DNA of 64,000 nt from Solen grandis (lineage: Eukaryota; Mollusca; Bivalvia; Adapedonta; Solenidae). Location of the stretch: the NCBI GenBank assembly GCA_021229015.1, contig CM037781.1:35322759-35386758 (forward strand), in the 5' to 3' direction. Every line of letters begins with the position of its first letter. Positions within the stretch are counted from its first letter, which is position 1. The notes beneath the pieces were generated by a model. The model ran no database searches, was not told where the DNA came from, and saw only the letters and a program-made list of their open reading frames with translations. A program made the translations under genes and the position numbers. Positions 37,901 through 43,473 of this stretch are shown here, one piece after another.

Positions 37901-39220
37901 ATAAAAACCTTTAATCTTTTTTAGTTTTTGTATTTAAACATAAGACATGTGTTCCTTATGGAAAAGCCTTTGAATCCGAACTTTACTAATCACGGAATGT
38001 GTCGAGATTATTCAAAGTAAACACTACATCATAACGCTTAAAACTGCTTAACTTCAATGTATAAGGTGATAAAAATTCCTTAACAACCGACATGTATGAT
38101 GCAGGGTTATATTTTTTTCAGTAATGTAAACCCGTTTCATTTTACAGCTATTTATGAACATCAAAATTACACCTGTGTATGAACTTTTAATTTTAACACC
38201 TATCATATATTTATTCTTCTCGGATGCAACTAAGTGTAAACATTCTTTGCAGCTGGTAAGAAGAGTAAGGAACGCTACCTTAAAAATGCACATATCTTTA
38301 TAAGACTTACTATAGCATTATATACAGACGTGATGCCCATTATTTTTCTAGACAAGCTCCTGTAGTCATAGGAAATATTGTGGTGTCTCATTTCATCGTC
38401 AAAGCTGTCCACATAGGCAGTGATATTGGCCACCTGATCAGCCGGACTTAATGACGTCAGGGAGGCCGTGGTGAGAGGAGGCTTAGACTGTACACAGATA
38501 AAATAAGTTGTACGTGGGTTTGCTGACAATAAACAATTGCAATTAGAAACTAAATGTCATTTCATAACATTGTAACATGTAGATAAATATAAATGCAATC
38601 AAATATTAAATTCATATTTTTCTTTATCATAAATTCAGTCACAGTTTACTTACAAAGACATACTTCCAAGAACCCACTTACACTCTTCTCTTTTTTTCTT
38701 TGACGATATAAAAAGCAATGTTTTATAATTTAGAGCATTTACACTGCATTTGAACTTAGTGAAGTATCAAACAGATCTGCTAATTAAAGCACACAACGGC
38801 AACATCTTAAACAATTAGACAAAATATCAGCAAATACAATGAAAGTTAATTAAAGCACATTATTTCTCTCTCTTTGTAAAACACATCTTTAAGCTAGTGT
38901 TAAAGAATCTTTGAATATATATCTATCATTTTGGATATTCAAGCCCAAGGAGATATTCCAGCATGTGTAATTTAAATCATATCTTACTTTTAAAGGAATA
39001 CCTTTATTTAATACATTTATTAACATTTATTGTTTCAACTGTTGTCTTTGAATGGGGATTATATTCCTGATAGAAGAATACATTTTATAACTTACAATGA
39101 CGCCGAATCTGAGCTCGGCGTAGTCACCAATAATGTCCACAATATGCACGACCAGTGTTGCATTGTAATTGTTTTTCGGGTCTCCAACCTGCAGCGTCAC
39201 TATGTTAGATGTCTGGCCGG
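10799..39220 (-). CDS. Polycystin-1-like protein (PKD1L/PKDREJ type), 21 exons, 5' end missing
   Basis: Large membrane protein of the polycystin-1 family, which acts at the cell surface or cilium as an adhesion- or chemosensory-type receptor and partners PKD2-type channels (family knowledge). Exons run from 39,220 down to 10,799. Order seen: REJ-type ectodomain (39.2-28.3 kb), GPS (27.5-26.9 kb), TM1, PLAT/LH2 (26.3-23.4 kb), TM2-5 (23.1-22.4 kb), TM6 (21.4-21.2 kb), polycystin extracellular domain and TM7-11 channel (20.9-18.9 kb), cytoplasmic tail (18.3 and 10.9 kb). About 1,680 codons are visible. Key signs are the PLAT sequence, TRAVITEFTLYNANANLF before the channel, and YVPPNKIDF after the GPS. 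The channel lacks the LGD-type filter of PKD2, so it is PKD1-like. The first visible exon starts mid-codon; upstream exons are missing. One apparent frameshift lies near 22,462, and one junction (29,953 to 28,462) does not join in phase. Confidence 0.95.
11432..13526 (+). mobile_element. Tandem-cored hairpin-ended element, family H1 (in polycystin last intron)
   Basis: Starts AACAAGAGGGCCAAGATGGCC (a small hairpin GGCCA/TGGCC), then GCTCACCTGAG. The core is about 11 tandem units of 158-162 bp: AAAGTTTGAAG recurs at 11781, 11939, 12100, 12262, 12423, 12585, 12746, 12908, 13067 and 13229, and as GAAGTTTGAAG at 13391. It ends with an ACGACGGACG-type tract, GATCACAATA and the hairpin GCTCACCCTGAGC-TTT-GCTCAGGTGAGC, then TAAAA. 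The architecture resembles pearl/Helentron non-autonomous elements described in bivalves (inference). No coding frame. Confidence 0.88.
13720..13990. repeat. Degenerate repeat fragment with 45-bp duplication
   Basis: A 45-bp segment starting CGTAACACTGGGGTGTCT occurs at 13761 and again at 13806, followed by a GC-rich GTCGCCCGCCCATCCGCCCA tract. The composition resembles the GGACG-rich 3' part of the tandem-cored elements. The minus-strand open frame here is a by-product of the duplication. Confidence 0.5.
14811..15970 (+). mobile_element. Tandem-cored hairpin-ended element, family H2
   Basis: Starts AACAAGAGCTGTCAAGAGGA (hairpin GCTGTC/GACAGC), then GCTCGACTATTC. The core has units of about 165 bp; AAAACTTTAACCAA recurs at 15351, 15517, 15682 and 15878, with an extra copy at 15712. 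It ends with a GACGCCAACGCC tract, AGCTCTCATATTCTTCGAAT and GAATAGTCGAGCTAAAA, the inverted repeat of the start. The layout matches family H1 with unrelated sequence. Confidence 0.82.
15975..16310. repeat. 29-32 bp degenerate minisatellite
   Basis: Units of the type AGCCTAAAGAGCGATACGTT followed by TTTGCATGT are repeated about ten times with drift; the two best units are spaced 29 bp apart (16,218 and 16,247). The array lies directly downstream of the H2 element in the polycystin last intron. Confidence 0.8.
16340..16960. repeat. Highly degenerate short-unit repeat (ACAGCCACCTGTA type)
   Basis: Variants of AACAGCCACCTGTACA and GCAGCCACCTGTATA recur irregularly every 20-30 bp through this stretch. 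It is an older array than its neighbour at 15,975. The minus-strand frame at 16,708-16,971 is repetitive and is not a gene. Confidence 0.65.
17841..17927. mobile_element. Short palindromic MITE-like element
   Basis: The left arm AACAGACATGAATGTTGACA continues into CAGACATAGTT. The right arm AACTATGTCTGTGTAAACGT continues into TCATTTCTGTT and is its reverse complement with a few mismatches. The whole 87-bp segment can fold on itself. It lies in the last intron of the polycystin-like gene. Confidence 0.75.
18212..18321 (-). CDS. Polycystin-1-like exon: cytoplasmic tail
   Basis: Acceptor TTTTAG, donor GAT|GTAAGT; entry phase 1, exit phase 0. It encodes a charged segment (VETTKKDRRN ... ELNDILVDLHKFIREF) that looks helical and could form a coiled coil, as polycystin tails often do. 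It joins in frame to the channel exon at 18,916. Confidence 0.85.
18916..20133 (-). CDS. Polycystin-1-like exon: extracellular polycystin domain and PKD channel (TM7-11)
   Basis: Largest exon, 405 full codons; acceptor TTCTATTCCAG, donor AAAG|GTACTG; entry and exit phase 1. It opens with the Cys-rich part of the polycystin (TOP) domain (EDCLGP, LTCCGKYKDF, YCLGW), then YSGGGYFMKL, LIKKGWFDRQTRAVITEF and YNANANLF. Segments that follow: S2 (YILFLEFVFLLLTIVATLMI), S3 (WNWFDLLALLMAYITISIYI), S4 (GILVFLLSIRVSRILGYSGK), S5 (LLAFLIIFGISYFAYVAFGT), a pore-helix region (LFESYGTLTEAIVGKNRLSN) and S6 (YFTFVLFVLFTLATMAAAIL). There is no LGD-type PKD2 filter, as expected for the PKD1 branch. The S4 has few basic residues. 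The frame continues past the donor to a stop at 18,890, so retained intron would end the protein there. Confidence 0.96.
20687..20864 (-). CDS. Polycystin-1-like exon: start of polycystin extracellular domain
   Basis: Acceptor CACTGCGCAG, donor CATG|GTAAAA; entry phase 0, exit phase 1. It encodes DLESYTTWLNTKFINRYFSG and later VRVGPARLRQMRIKHG. The W-L and R-x-RQ-x-R patterns are typical of the region after the first channel-unit helix in polycystins. Confidence 0.92.
21238..21461 (-). CDS. Polycystin-1-like exon: cytoplasmic loop and TM6
   Basis: Acceptor TTTTTATCAG, donor GAGAAC|GTATGT; entry phase 1, exit phase 0. A charged loop (LEKPESPDKETLEDHRIKRI) leads into a helix FAQLVVFSGVLYLVYTISYQ, the first helix of the channel unit (S1), then extracellular SRDPRSFYLKNHIERTYSFD. 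Confidence 0.93.
21840..21969 (-). CDS. Polycystin-1-like exon: TM5 end and cytoplasmic loop
   Basis: Acceptor CAATTTTCAG, donor GCCC|GTAAGT; entry phase 0, exit phase 1. It encodes IVILLVFYQMFCRRAYETPE, completing the helix begun in the previous exon, then an acidic linker (PDIDVDNLVDITKHNS). Confidence 0.92.
22378..23088 (-). CDS. Polycystin-1-like exon: TM2-TM5, contains an apparent frameshift
   Basis: Acceptor CTCTTTACAG, donor GCCAAG|GTAAGC; entry phase 2. It opens YIFTCDQWLDYDKGD, the conserved Cys-Trp-Leu segment after PLAT. Helices: LLGFVYITMILVIMMI, MVASAISTIVIIIVSFFF and IYIGWAILTVAVVVASYLLL. The first frame then reaches a TGA at 22,454-22,452. The second frame of the same exon continues with WELIKSEEWMSTVLVACLCS to the donor and matches the expected family sequence. 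A one-base shift near 22,462 (GATGGTGGGAGC) joins the two. No plausible intron fits between them; the shift is either an assembly error or a true defect. Confidence 0.9.
23370..23527 (-). CDS. Polycystin-1-like exon: second half of PLAT/LH2 domain
   Basis: Acceptor CATTCTGACAG, donor AAAAGG|GTATAT; entry phase 0, exit phase 2. It encodes GFERGSIRTFVMSSRRYLGD, then LICLRIWHDDTGGNNSSWFL and NKVTVTD. The W-HD-TG-SWFL pattern is diagnostic for PLAT domains of polycystins. Confidence 0.96.
23842..25940. mobile_element. 2.1-kb non-autonomous TIR element with TTAA ends (in PLAT intron)
   Basis: The plus-strand start TTAAGGTAGCGACATTGGGT and the end ACCCAGTGTCGCTACCTTAA are inverted repeats with one mismatch. 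TTAA at both outer ends fits a TTAA target duplication of piggyBac-type transposition (inference). I see no transposase frame inside; the 109-codon minus-strand frame at 24,314-24,643 is unrecognisable. A second MITE is nested at 25,528-25,680. It sits between the two PLAT exons. Confidence 0.78.
25528..25680. mobile_element. 153-bp MITE nested in the TTAA element
   Basis: Terminal inverted repeats AGTGATCCGTGTCTCA and TGAGACACGGATCACT are perfect over 16 bp. The flanks read CT before and AG after, so both ends sit in a CTAG context. The 153-bp AT-rich interior has no coding frame. Confidence 0.75.
26126..26296 (-). CDS. Polycystin-1-like exon: first half of PLAT/LH2 domain
   Basis: Acceptor CTATCTTTTCAG, donor CACGTG|GTACGT; phase 0 at both ends, 57 codons. 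It encodes FFYIMRVYTGLRTGSGTQSR, then IGFVLVGDNNDTGIRILDDE. The Y-x-x-x-V-x-TG-x-R-x-GTxS pattern is the start of a PLAT domain. Confidence 0.96.
26723..26948 (-). CDS. Polycystin-1-like exon: GPS C-terminal part and TM1
   Basis: Acceptor CGCCACAG, donor TATAAG|GTAGGT; entry phase 2, exit phase 0. It encodes TLNETVCECDNTGMGTMTVG, then TTFYVPPNKIDF, an acidic stretch and TM1 (MALVIVTLVTYFLMLFWAW), followed by a basic/acidic cytoplasmic start. C-x-C followed by xVPPNxIDF is typical of polycystin GPS-TM1 junctions. The usual HL|T cleavage tripeptide is not present. Confidence 0.95.
27234..27401. repeat. 47-bp minisatellite directly at a 5' splice site
   Basis: Three units spaced 47 bp apart (TGTATGTCAA at 27281, 27328 and 27375). 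On the minus strand each unit begins GTGTACGGTA or GTGTATGGTA; the first unit starts exactly at the donor AACAG|GTGTAC of the GPS exon. The copies therefore present splice-donor-like sequence inside the intron. Confidence 0.85.
27402..27548 (-). CDS. Polycystin-1-like exon: GPS N-terminal part
   Basis: Acceptor TTTGGTTAACAG, donor AACAG|GTGTAC; entry phase 2, exit phase 2. It encodes RTLFTEIKLITESDDQALLT, then FCANVTSVNCLSWVPDG and GDFFWDKN. The C-x-x-W and second W of a GPS motif are visible. The phase-2 donor GTGTAC is preferred over GTATGT 7 bp downstream because only it joins in frame to the exon at 26,948. Confidence 0.9.
27549..28276. other. Intron; nothing else recognised
   Basis: AT-rich intron of the polycystin-like gene. 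I see no repeat family or exon-like frame. Confidence 0.5.
28277..28462 (-). CDS. Polycystin-1-like exon: distal ectodomain
   Basis: The frame encodes CTIFTLTPDEKPSVEENRFV, then LLKDKWTQEDGFKILIPSSE and KIWIALRPLLTG, and leaves through GGCAC|GTTTAG in phase 2, matching the next exon. The acceptor is either ACCACAG at 28,463 or TTTACAG at 28,397. Both give entry phase 2, while the previous recognised exon ends in phase 0, so an intervening exon is probably missing. Confidence 0.78.
28450..29200. repeat. Degenerate ~30-bp array abutting an exon, split by a SINE
   Basis: Variants of GGTATTCCTGTGGTATAAAG recur through 28,455-28,700 and 28,960-29,195 with much drift. On the minus strand the units contain CCACAGG, the same sequence as the acceptor ACCACAG|G of the adjacent exon. 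A family B SINE interrupts it at 28,701-28,942. Confidence 0.7.
28701..28942 (-). mobile_element. tRNA-derived SINE, family B (reverse copy)
   Basis: In reverse it starts GGGGCCGCCGTGGCCGAGCG (tRNA-like A box region), has GGGTTCGAATCCC as B box, then a body with GTGAGGAAGCC and GACGTCGCTATATGA, and ends near GACGGTAAACCCCAATAC. Same family as 46,469 and 53,592. Confidence 0.85.
29201..29952. other. Intron; a missing polycystin exon may lie here
   Basis: No exon could be fixed with confidence. The phase break between the flanking exons needs an exon of length 2 modulo 3 somewhere between 28,463 and 29,952. Several weak acceptor/donor pairs exist on the minus strand but none gives a convincing open frame. 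Confidence 0.4.
29953..30070 (-). CDS. Polycystin-1-like exon: ectodomain
   Basis: Acceptor TTTACTTGGCAG, donor CAATTG|GTTAGT; entry phase 2, exit phase 0. It encodes DKTPTYLPDDPDKMIYILFD, then LLFIRPNATQL, with one N-glycosylation site (NAT). Confidence 0.85.
30208..31586 (+). mobile_element. Tandem-cored hairpin-ended element, family H3
   Basis: Starts ACAAGAGTGCCAGTGATGCC, then ACAATATACGCCGCCA. The core repeats every 167-169 bp (AAGTTTCAAGGGACA at 30693, 30862, 31030, 31199 and 31366). A GGACGGACAGACGG tract follows, then GGCGGCGTATAAAA, the inverted repeat of the start. It lies in a polycystin intron. No coding frame. Confidence 0.83.
31615..32267 (+). mobile_element. Tandem-cored element, family H1, 3' hairpin missing
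   Basis: Starts AACAAGAGGGCCAAGATGGC, then TCTCACCTGAG. The core is built on GTGGCCTCTAAAGTGTTCAC units about 144 bp apart, with one shorter spacing. It ends GACGGACAGAAGGCGATCAC plus AAAAGC, and the next element starts there, so the terminal hairpin is absent. Confidence 0.8.
32268..32695 (+). mobile_element. Tandem-cored element, family H1, complete short copy
   Basis: Starts AACAAGAGGGCCATGATGGC and CGCTCACCTGA. Two core units are 144 bp apart. It ends ACGGACGATGGACGCCGGAC, then the hairpin GCTCACCCTTGAGC/GCTCAGGTGAGC and TAAAA. It abuts the previous copy without a gap. Confidence 0.83.
33170..33318 (-). CDS. Polycystin-1-like exon: ectodomain
   Basis: Acceptor CTTTTTGCAG, donor GCATGTGT|GTAAGT; entry phase 0, exit phase 2. 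It encodes SIVFKQNPYFWGLFGDRITS, then QTFGAQLTSTRVEYRLENKV. The true frame differs from the longer shadow frame on this strand. Confidence 0.87.
33898..34143 (-). CDS. Polycystin-1-like exon: ectodomain
   Basis: Acceptor TTTATTGCAG, donor CTCAGG|GTAGGT; phase 0 at both ends, 82 codons. It encodes SKVALPKVTEALRNLAYVIG, then a conserved-looking YVYISTEIRTAADKVGKVVY and a NGS glycosylation site near the end. Confidence 0.9.
34383..34612 (-). CDS. Polycystin-1-like exon: ectodomain
   Basis: Acceptor TTGTTCCACAG, donor GAAGCG|GTAGGC; entry phase 1, exit phase 0. It encodes ILDLIRNILASLQAILTPNL, then LEYIRVFKTSEEILAEPLSL and a helical KQLQKYYLEKYIKSEA. A helical juxta-GPS segment of this kind fits the region between REJ and GPS. 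Confidence 0.9.
34613..35397. other. Intron with poly(A) tract
   Basis: Contains an (A)n run at about 34,808-34,828 and otherwise AT-rich intron sequence. Nothing else recognised. Confidence 0.5.
35398..35500 (-). CDS. Polycystin-1-like exon: REJ-region ectodomain
   Basis: Acceptor ATAATTGCAG, donor CTAAAG|GTAATA; entry phase 0, exit phase 1. It encodes KLAAECVEVMARDLANHVRD, then RVFPHTERMFYAAK. Confidence 0.85.
35938..36084 (-). CDS. Polycystin-1-like exon: REJ-region ectodomain
   Basis: Acceptor TACGGTACAG, donor GCTTCG|GTAAGT; phase 0 at both ends, 49 codons. It encodes KGDMYAAMLANSVLTWPSTK, then SRALNSTLSVMKYSNVTAS with two N-glycosylation sites. A (CT)n microsatellite begins directly after the donor hexamer. 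Confidence 0.9.
36792..36950 (-). CDS. Polycystin-1-like exon: REJ-region ectodomain
   Basis: Acceptor ATATCATAACAG, donor GTCGAG|GTAAGT; phase 0 at both ends, 53 codons. It encodes DLDENATQLTITPEDILSLG, then LGWNDYWKLIVEVSVDDFAL. Confidence 0.88.
36951..38310. other. Intron; nothing recognised
   Basis: AT-rich intron sequence of the polycystin-like gene without recognisable repeats or exon-like frames. Confidence 0.5.
38311..38487 (-). CDS. Polycystin-1-like exon: REJ-region ectodomain
   Basis: Acceptor CTGTGTACAG, donor GCTATA|GTAAGT; phase 0 at both ends, 59 codons. It encodes SKPPLTTASLTSLSPADQVA, then YVDSFDDEMRHHNISYDYRS. Confidence 0.88.
38488..39095. other. Intron; nothing recognised
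   Basis: AT-rich intron sequence without recognisable features. Confidence 0.5.
39096..39220 (-). CDS. Polycystin-1-like, most upstream exon recognised (REJ region)
   Basis: Acceptor ATGTGTTTCAG, donor GTCATT|GTAAGT. It enters with two bases of a codon and exits in phase 0. It encodes GQTSNIVTLQVGDPKNNYNA, then VHIVDIIGDYAELRFGVI; V-D-x-x-G followed by a hydrophobic strand is typical of REJ-domain strands. Because it opens mid-codon with a good acceptor, more coding exons must lie upstream, beyond the repeats and the assembly gap. Confidence 0.87.
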
Positions 39221-39475
39221 CTGAAACACATATTAAAAAGCAAATAATGGTGTGAACATGTTGACCCGACAAGGATTTGGTCATCCAACGACAGTCTGTT
39301 GTTTTATTGTGAGAAAAAATATACGATGTGTCCATCCACTGTCAATCTCCATCTAAGAAAATCCGAAAATTTCCAGCTTTCAAGTCAGCATAGATTGTTA
39401 TTTAGGTATAGATATATAATAACTAAGTGTGGATATATATCACCTGTATACCATATACAGTGACAGTGCGATATA

Positions 39476-40480
39476 AACAAGAGGGCCATGATGGCCCTAA
39501 ATCGCTTATCTGAGATAAATAGGTTGACCCAAGGAACATCTGTACCAATTTATTTTAAAATCTGGCCAGTAGTTTTGAAGAAGATGATTTTTAAAGTTTT
39601 CATTTTTTTTCTTTTTGTTGCCATGGCAACCAGAGTTCTACATGGATCAAGTTTATTTTAGCAACTTTTGTGAAGGTTGACCCAAGGATCATCCCTGCCA
39701 AGTTTAATCAAATTCTGTCCAGTGGTTTCAGCGGAGATGTTGTTTAAAGGTTTCTCTATATACATATAAGGCAAATAAGCCCCGCCCCTTGCGGCCATGT
39801 TTTTTTACGGATCGGAATAACTTTAGCAACTTTGGTAAAGGTTGACCCAAGGAACATCTGTACCAATTTATTTTAAAATCTGGCCAGTAGTTTTGAAGAA
39901 GATGATTTTTAAAGTTTTCATTTTTTTTCTCTTTTTGTTGCCATGGCAACCAGAGTTCTACATGGATCAAGTTTATTTTAGCAACTTTTGTGAAGGTTGA
40001 CCCAAGGATCATCCCTGCCAAGTTTAATCAAATTCTGTCCAGTGGTTTCAGAGGAGATGTTGTTTAAAGGTTTCTCTATATACATATAAGGCAAATAAGC
40101 CCCGCCCCTGGCGGCCATGTTTTTTTACGGATCGGAATAATTTTAGCAACTTTGGTAGAGGTTGACCCAAGGGAACAACTGTACTAAATTATTTTGAAAT
40201 CTGGCCAGTAGTTTTGAAGGAGATGATTTTTAAAGTTTTCAAATTATTTTTCTTTTTGTAGTCATGGCAACCAGAGTTCTTCATGGATCAACTTTATTTT
40301 AGCAACTTTTTTAGAGCCTCACCCAAGGAACATTCCTGCCAAGTTTCATTAAATTCTGTCCAGCGGTTTCAGAGGAGATGTCGTTTAAAGCAAATTGTTG
40401 GCGACGGACGACGCACGACACCGGATGAAGGGCGATCACAAAAGCTCACCTTGAGCACTTTGTGCTCAGGTGAGCTAAAA
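39476..40480 (+). mobile_element. Tandem-cored hairpin-ended element, family H1, ~319-bp units
   Basis: Starts AACAAGAGGGCCATGATGGC, then CGCTTATCTGAG. GGTTGACCCAAGGAACA recurs at about 39,521, 39,839 and 40,159, so the core unit is about 319 bp, twice the 160-bp core of other family members. It ends ACGACACCGGATGAAGGGCG, GATCACAAAA and the hairpin GCTCACCTTGAGC/GTGCTCAGGTGAGC plus TAAAA. Confidence 0.85.
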
Positions 40481-40550
40481 ATGTTTGTTTTGAGTAGATG
40501 TGGAATACATCATTTTCAGATTAGATACATTTCATATCCACTCAATACAA

Positions 40551-40845
40551 ACACATCCTTGGAAGCCGGAGGTCGTGGGTTCGATCCCAGGTCGCGACAT
40601 ACAAAAGTCGTAAAAAATGGTACTGTTACAGCTCCCTTGCTTGGCACTCAGCATATAAGGGTAGTTGCAGGACTGGTTGGCCCGGTGTCAGGATAATGTG
40701 ACTGGGTGTGGTATCATGTCACATGTCTACGGTGTAATACTGCAGTGTGGCAGCACTATATCTGTCTCAAATAGACATCGTCTCCAAATGACTGAAATAC
40801 TGTTGGTGGGACGTTAAACCCAACAAACAAACAAGCAAACACATT
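40551..40845 (+). mobile_element. tRNA-derived SINE, family A (5'-truncated)
   Basis: Begins within the tRNA-like head (GGAGGTCGTGGGTTCGATCC) and continues through ACTGGGTGTGGTATCATGTC to GGGACGTTAAACCCAACAAA and a (CAAA)n tail. Confidence 0.85.
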
Positions 40846-40971
40846 TTCTCTTTATTTTATGCTAACTACTGACAAGAGAATATGACTTTTTTGTGAATTC
40901 AATCCTGTTAACATGCAGGGGAATCCATGTGAATGTTTGCCATTGAAAGAAATAAATGGAGAAAATTAGAT

Positions 40972-41213
40972 TGATTGTTTATTGAGTTTAATGTTCCATC
41001 AACAGTATTCCAGTCATTGGGAAATGATGTCTACATGAGACAGATATAGTGCTGCCCAAACTGTAGTATAATGCCGTGGACAAATTACATGATACCACAC
41101 CCAGTCACATTAACCTAACACCTGGCAAACCAGTCCTTGAACTACCCTTTGGTATGTCGCAGCCGGAAATGAACCCATGACCTCCCAATTCTGGATTGGA
41201 CGCCCTAACCAAT
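40972..41213 (-). mobile_element. tRNA-derived SINE, family A (diverged reverse copy)
   Basis: Reverse copy with clear similarity through ATGATACCACACCCAGTCAC and CATGACCTCCCAATTCTGG, but more substitutions than the other copies, so older. Confidence 0.75.
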
Positions 41214-41441
41214 TATTATTGTATATATTCAGCATGCTGTTGTATATTTAGAATCCATTCAGCAGTCACCTGTGCTGAGCAGATCATTATTCCTGTTGGC
41301 AGATCGCTAACGACAGGTTTAACAATAAATAATAAAAAAAATGATCAAATATAATGAAGGTGGGAGGGTCCGTAACTGAAGTATTATATTCGCTGCTACT
41401 CACTATCGTTGGTTCAAATTCCAATCTGGTCACTCAGGTTA

Positions 41442-41604
41442 TTAAGGTAAAGTCCCTGTAATGGTTCCGCTACATTTCGGACCTCATGGCCTTTCACAGA
41501 AATAACCAAGGTTTCCTAACGTTTCATTAGGGTACCTTGGTTATCTTGATAGAGGTAAGGTGGTCCAAGACGAAGCGGAACCATTACAGGGACTTTACCT
41601 TAAT
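41442..41604. mobile_element. 163-bp palindromic MITE with TTAA ends
   Basis: 30-bp perfect inverted repeats: the left arm starts TTAAGGTAAAGTCCCTGTAA and continues to TGGTTCCGCT; the right arm ends TTACAGGGACTTTACCTTAA. The inner part is also partly palindromic (ATAACCAAGG / CCTTGGTTAT). The outer TTAA fits a TTAA target site. Confidence 0.87.
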
Positions 41605-41735
41605 GTGAAGCCTGTTGGCCGATGGTTCTACTAGAGTGTAAATGTGCAATTATGGACTCCCTCCTCTTACTACGGGGGCAGGTCAATAATTAGTGTCATT
41701 ACCATAGTAAAATGAAAACCACTGACGCAAATATC

Positions 41736-41835
41736 NNNNNNNNNNNNNNNNNNNNNNNNNNNNNNNNNNNNNNNNNNNNNNNNNNNNNNNNNNNNNNNNN
41801 NNNNNNNNNNNNNNNNNNNNNNNNNNNNNNNNNNN
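41736..41835. other. Assembly gap, 100 N
   Basis: Exactly 100 Ns, the usual placeholder for a gap of unknown size. It lies between two divergent genes that both lack their 5' exons. Confidence 0.98.
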
Positions 41836-41999
41836 CTAGGGAAGTGAAATCTGGCACCGGAGATTTTTTTTTCTGTCAAGACAGGTGGAAATGATTTAGC
41901 AGGATATGATATAGTAGACTTTCAAATATAGTTTCATTTTTTATATGCCTGTTAAATGATAGGACTTACTACGAATTTACTGTGGCAGATAGGCAGGCG

Positions 42000-42345
42000 G
42001 AATCCAGTTAGGTTGTCCACGCACTAACTCTAACAAACTTGAATAGATTTTTCCCAAACTTGGTCATCACAATGGGTATGGGCACAGTGTCTCTGCCAGC
42101 TTCAATAACCAGCCAGAATGTCCCAGATATTCCAGAGTTACGGCCCTTGATTTGATAAAAGTTTCTAAATTAACAGCGTCTGCTCTATTACATTGTACAA
42201 TTATGAACCAATATTTACCAAACTTTGTCACAGTATGTATGGGCACAATATCTCGGCCAAGTTTGATAACTAGTCAGAAAATCCTAGACATTCCAGAGTT
42301 ACGGAGTTATAATTGAAGAAATGGCATATTTTTTTATAACCAATT
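42000..42345. repeat. Degenerate repeat with two ~161-bp units
   Basis: TGGGCACAGTGTCTCTGCCA at 42,078 and TGGGCACAATATCTCGGCCA at 42,239 begin two related units that both end CCAGAGTTACGG. The 161-bp spacing matches the core-unit length of the tandem-cored elements, so this is probably a decayed core of another such family (inference). Confidence 0.6.
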
Positions 42346-43473
42346 CTCTTGTTCATCAACTGTGAAACCAGTATAATTATATACACACCAGATACCAACA
42401 CCTGAATGATCAAAATCATCCATCAGCCGTGGGATTTTACCCCTGTATTTTGTCGTTTTAGGGTTAGTCGAAACAATCTTTGGGCTTGCAGAAGATTGCC
42501 TTCTCACCTTTTCTTAGCCTCAGTTAATAAACTTCCCCCATGTAGGCACAAATCATATATTCTCTATTTTATTGGAGTGGTCTAAGAGGGTAAGTTGGGT
42601 TTCAGGTTACATGCATTTAGACAGTCAATCAATCTTTTCAGTTCAGATATACAAACAGGAAGCAATATATTTCAAGTGTCAGTGATTATTTGAATGGGAT
42701 TTATGACCCTTTGTTATTTAAACTTTCTAGTGCAAATGTGGTTAAAATTATTGTTCCTGATATGTTTTTGAATATTTATTTTAAACAGATTCATTGATTT
42801 ATACAAAATGTAAAGGACAGATGAGAAAAAAAACAACAAAGAACTATATAAATTATGTATAAATTACATTTATTTGAAAGATACTGTAGTTTATTTTTAC
42901 ATGTTTTATGGGATTTAAGTAGAGAGGCTGATTAGATTAGTGGGTCCTTTCATTGTTGGGCAGATTAATATCTTGCATACAGTAATACACTGTTCCTGTG
43001 ACAAAGGAAAAAACAACTGAAAAATTGTGTATTTCTGAAGTTACCTATTTTATTGGTTTTTTTAAAGCAGAAAATCAACAGGAGGGTCATTATTATGATA
43101 GGATTATAATTTATTATGCATAATTGTGCGTGTAGGAGATCTCTGTTATTTCTCAACTCATGATGAAGTCCTTAAAATTATTAGATTGTTGTTGAAATCT
43201 TGAAAAATAATCTCTCTCAAAAAAAAAAAAAAAAAAAAAAAAAAATCAGGAAAAGATTGGATAATTGATTGTTTGATACAAGATAAAGAGAGACATATTT
43301 CACAAAAAATCAGATGTCAAAGTCTGGATATAAAGTGTCAAACCTGTACAACTGAAGTTAACTCAGCAAATCTAAGAATAAAGATTTAAGGTCCAGTGTT
43401 GAACTCACACTGTTGTAGAGGGTGTCATATTATAATGGAGCATTTTATAATAGATGTATACTGTATCTTGTAG
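42346..43473. other. No exon recognised; poly(A) tract
   Basis: AT-rich sequence with an (A)n run at about 43,219-43,245. The missing N-terminal exons of the NOSTRIN gene were looked for here and not found. Confidence 0.45.

Noticed and set aside
40283..40696. 137-codon plus-strand frame
   Set aside because: It runs from an H1 element into a SINE, so it is a chance frame across repeats.
42346..43473. Missing NOSTRIN N-terminal exons
   Set aside because: No frame with F-BAR-like sequence and splice sites was found; they are more likely in the gap or upstream.
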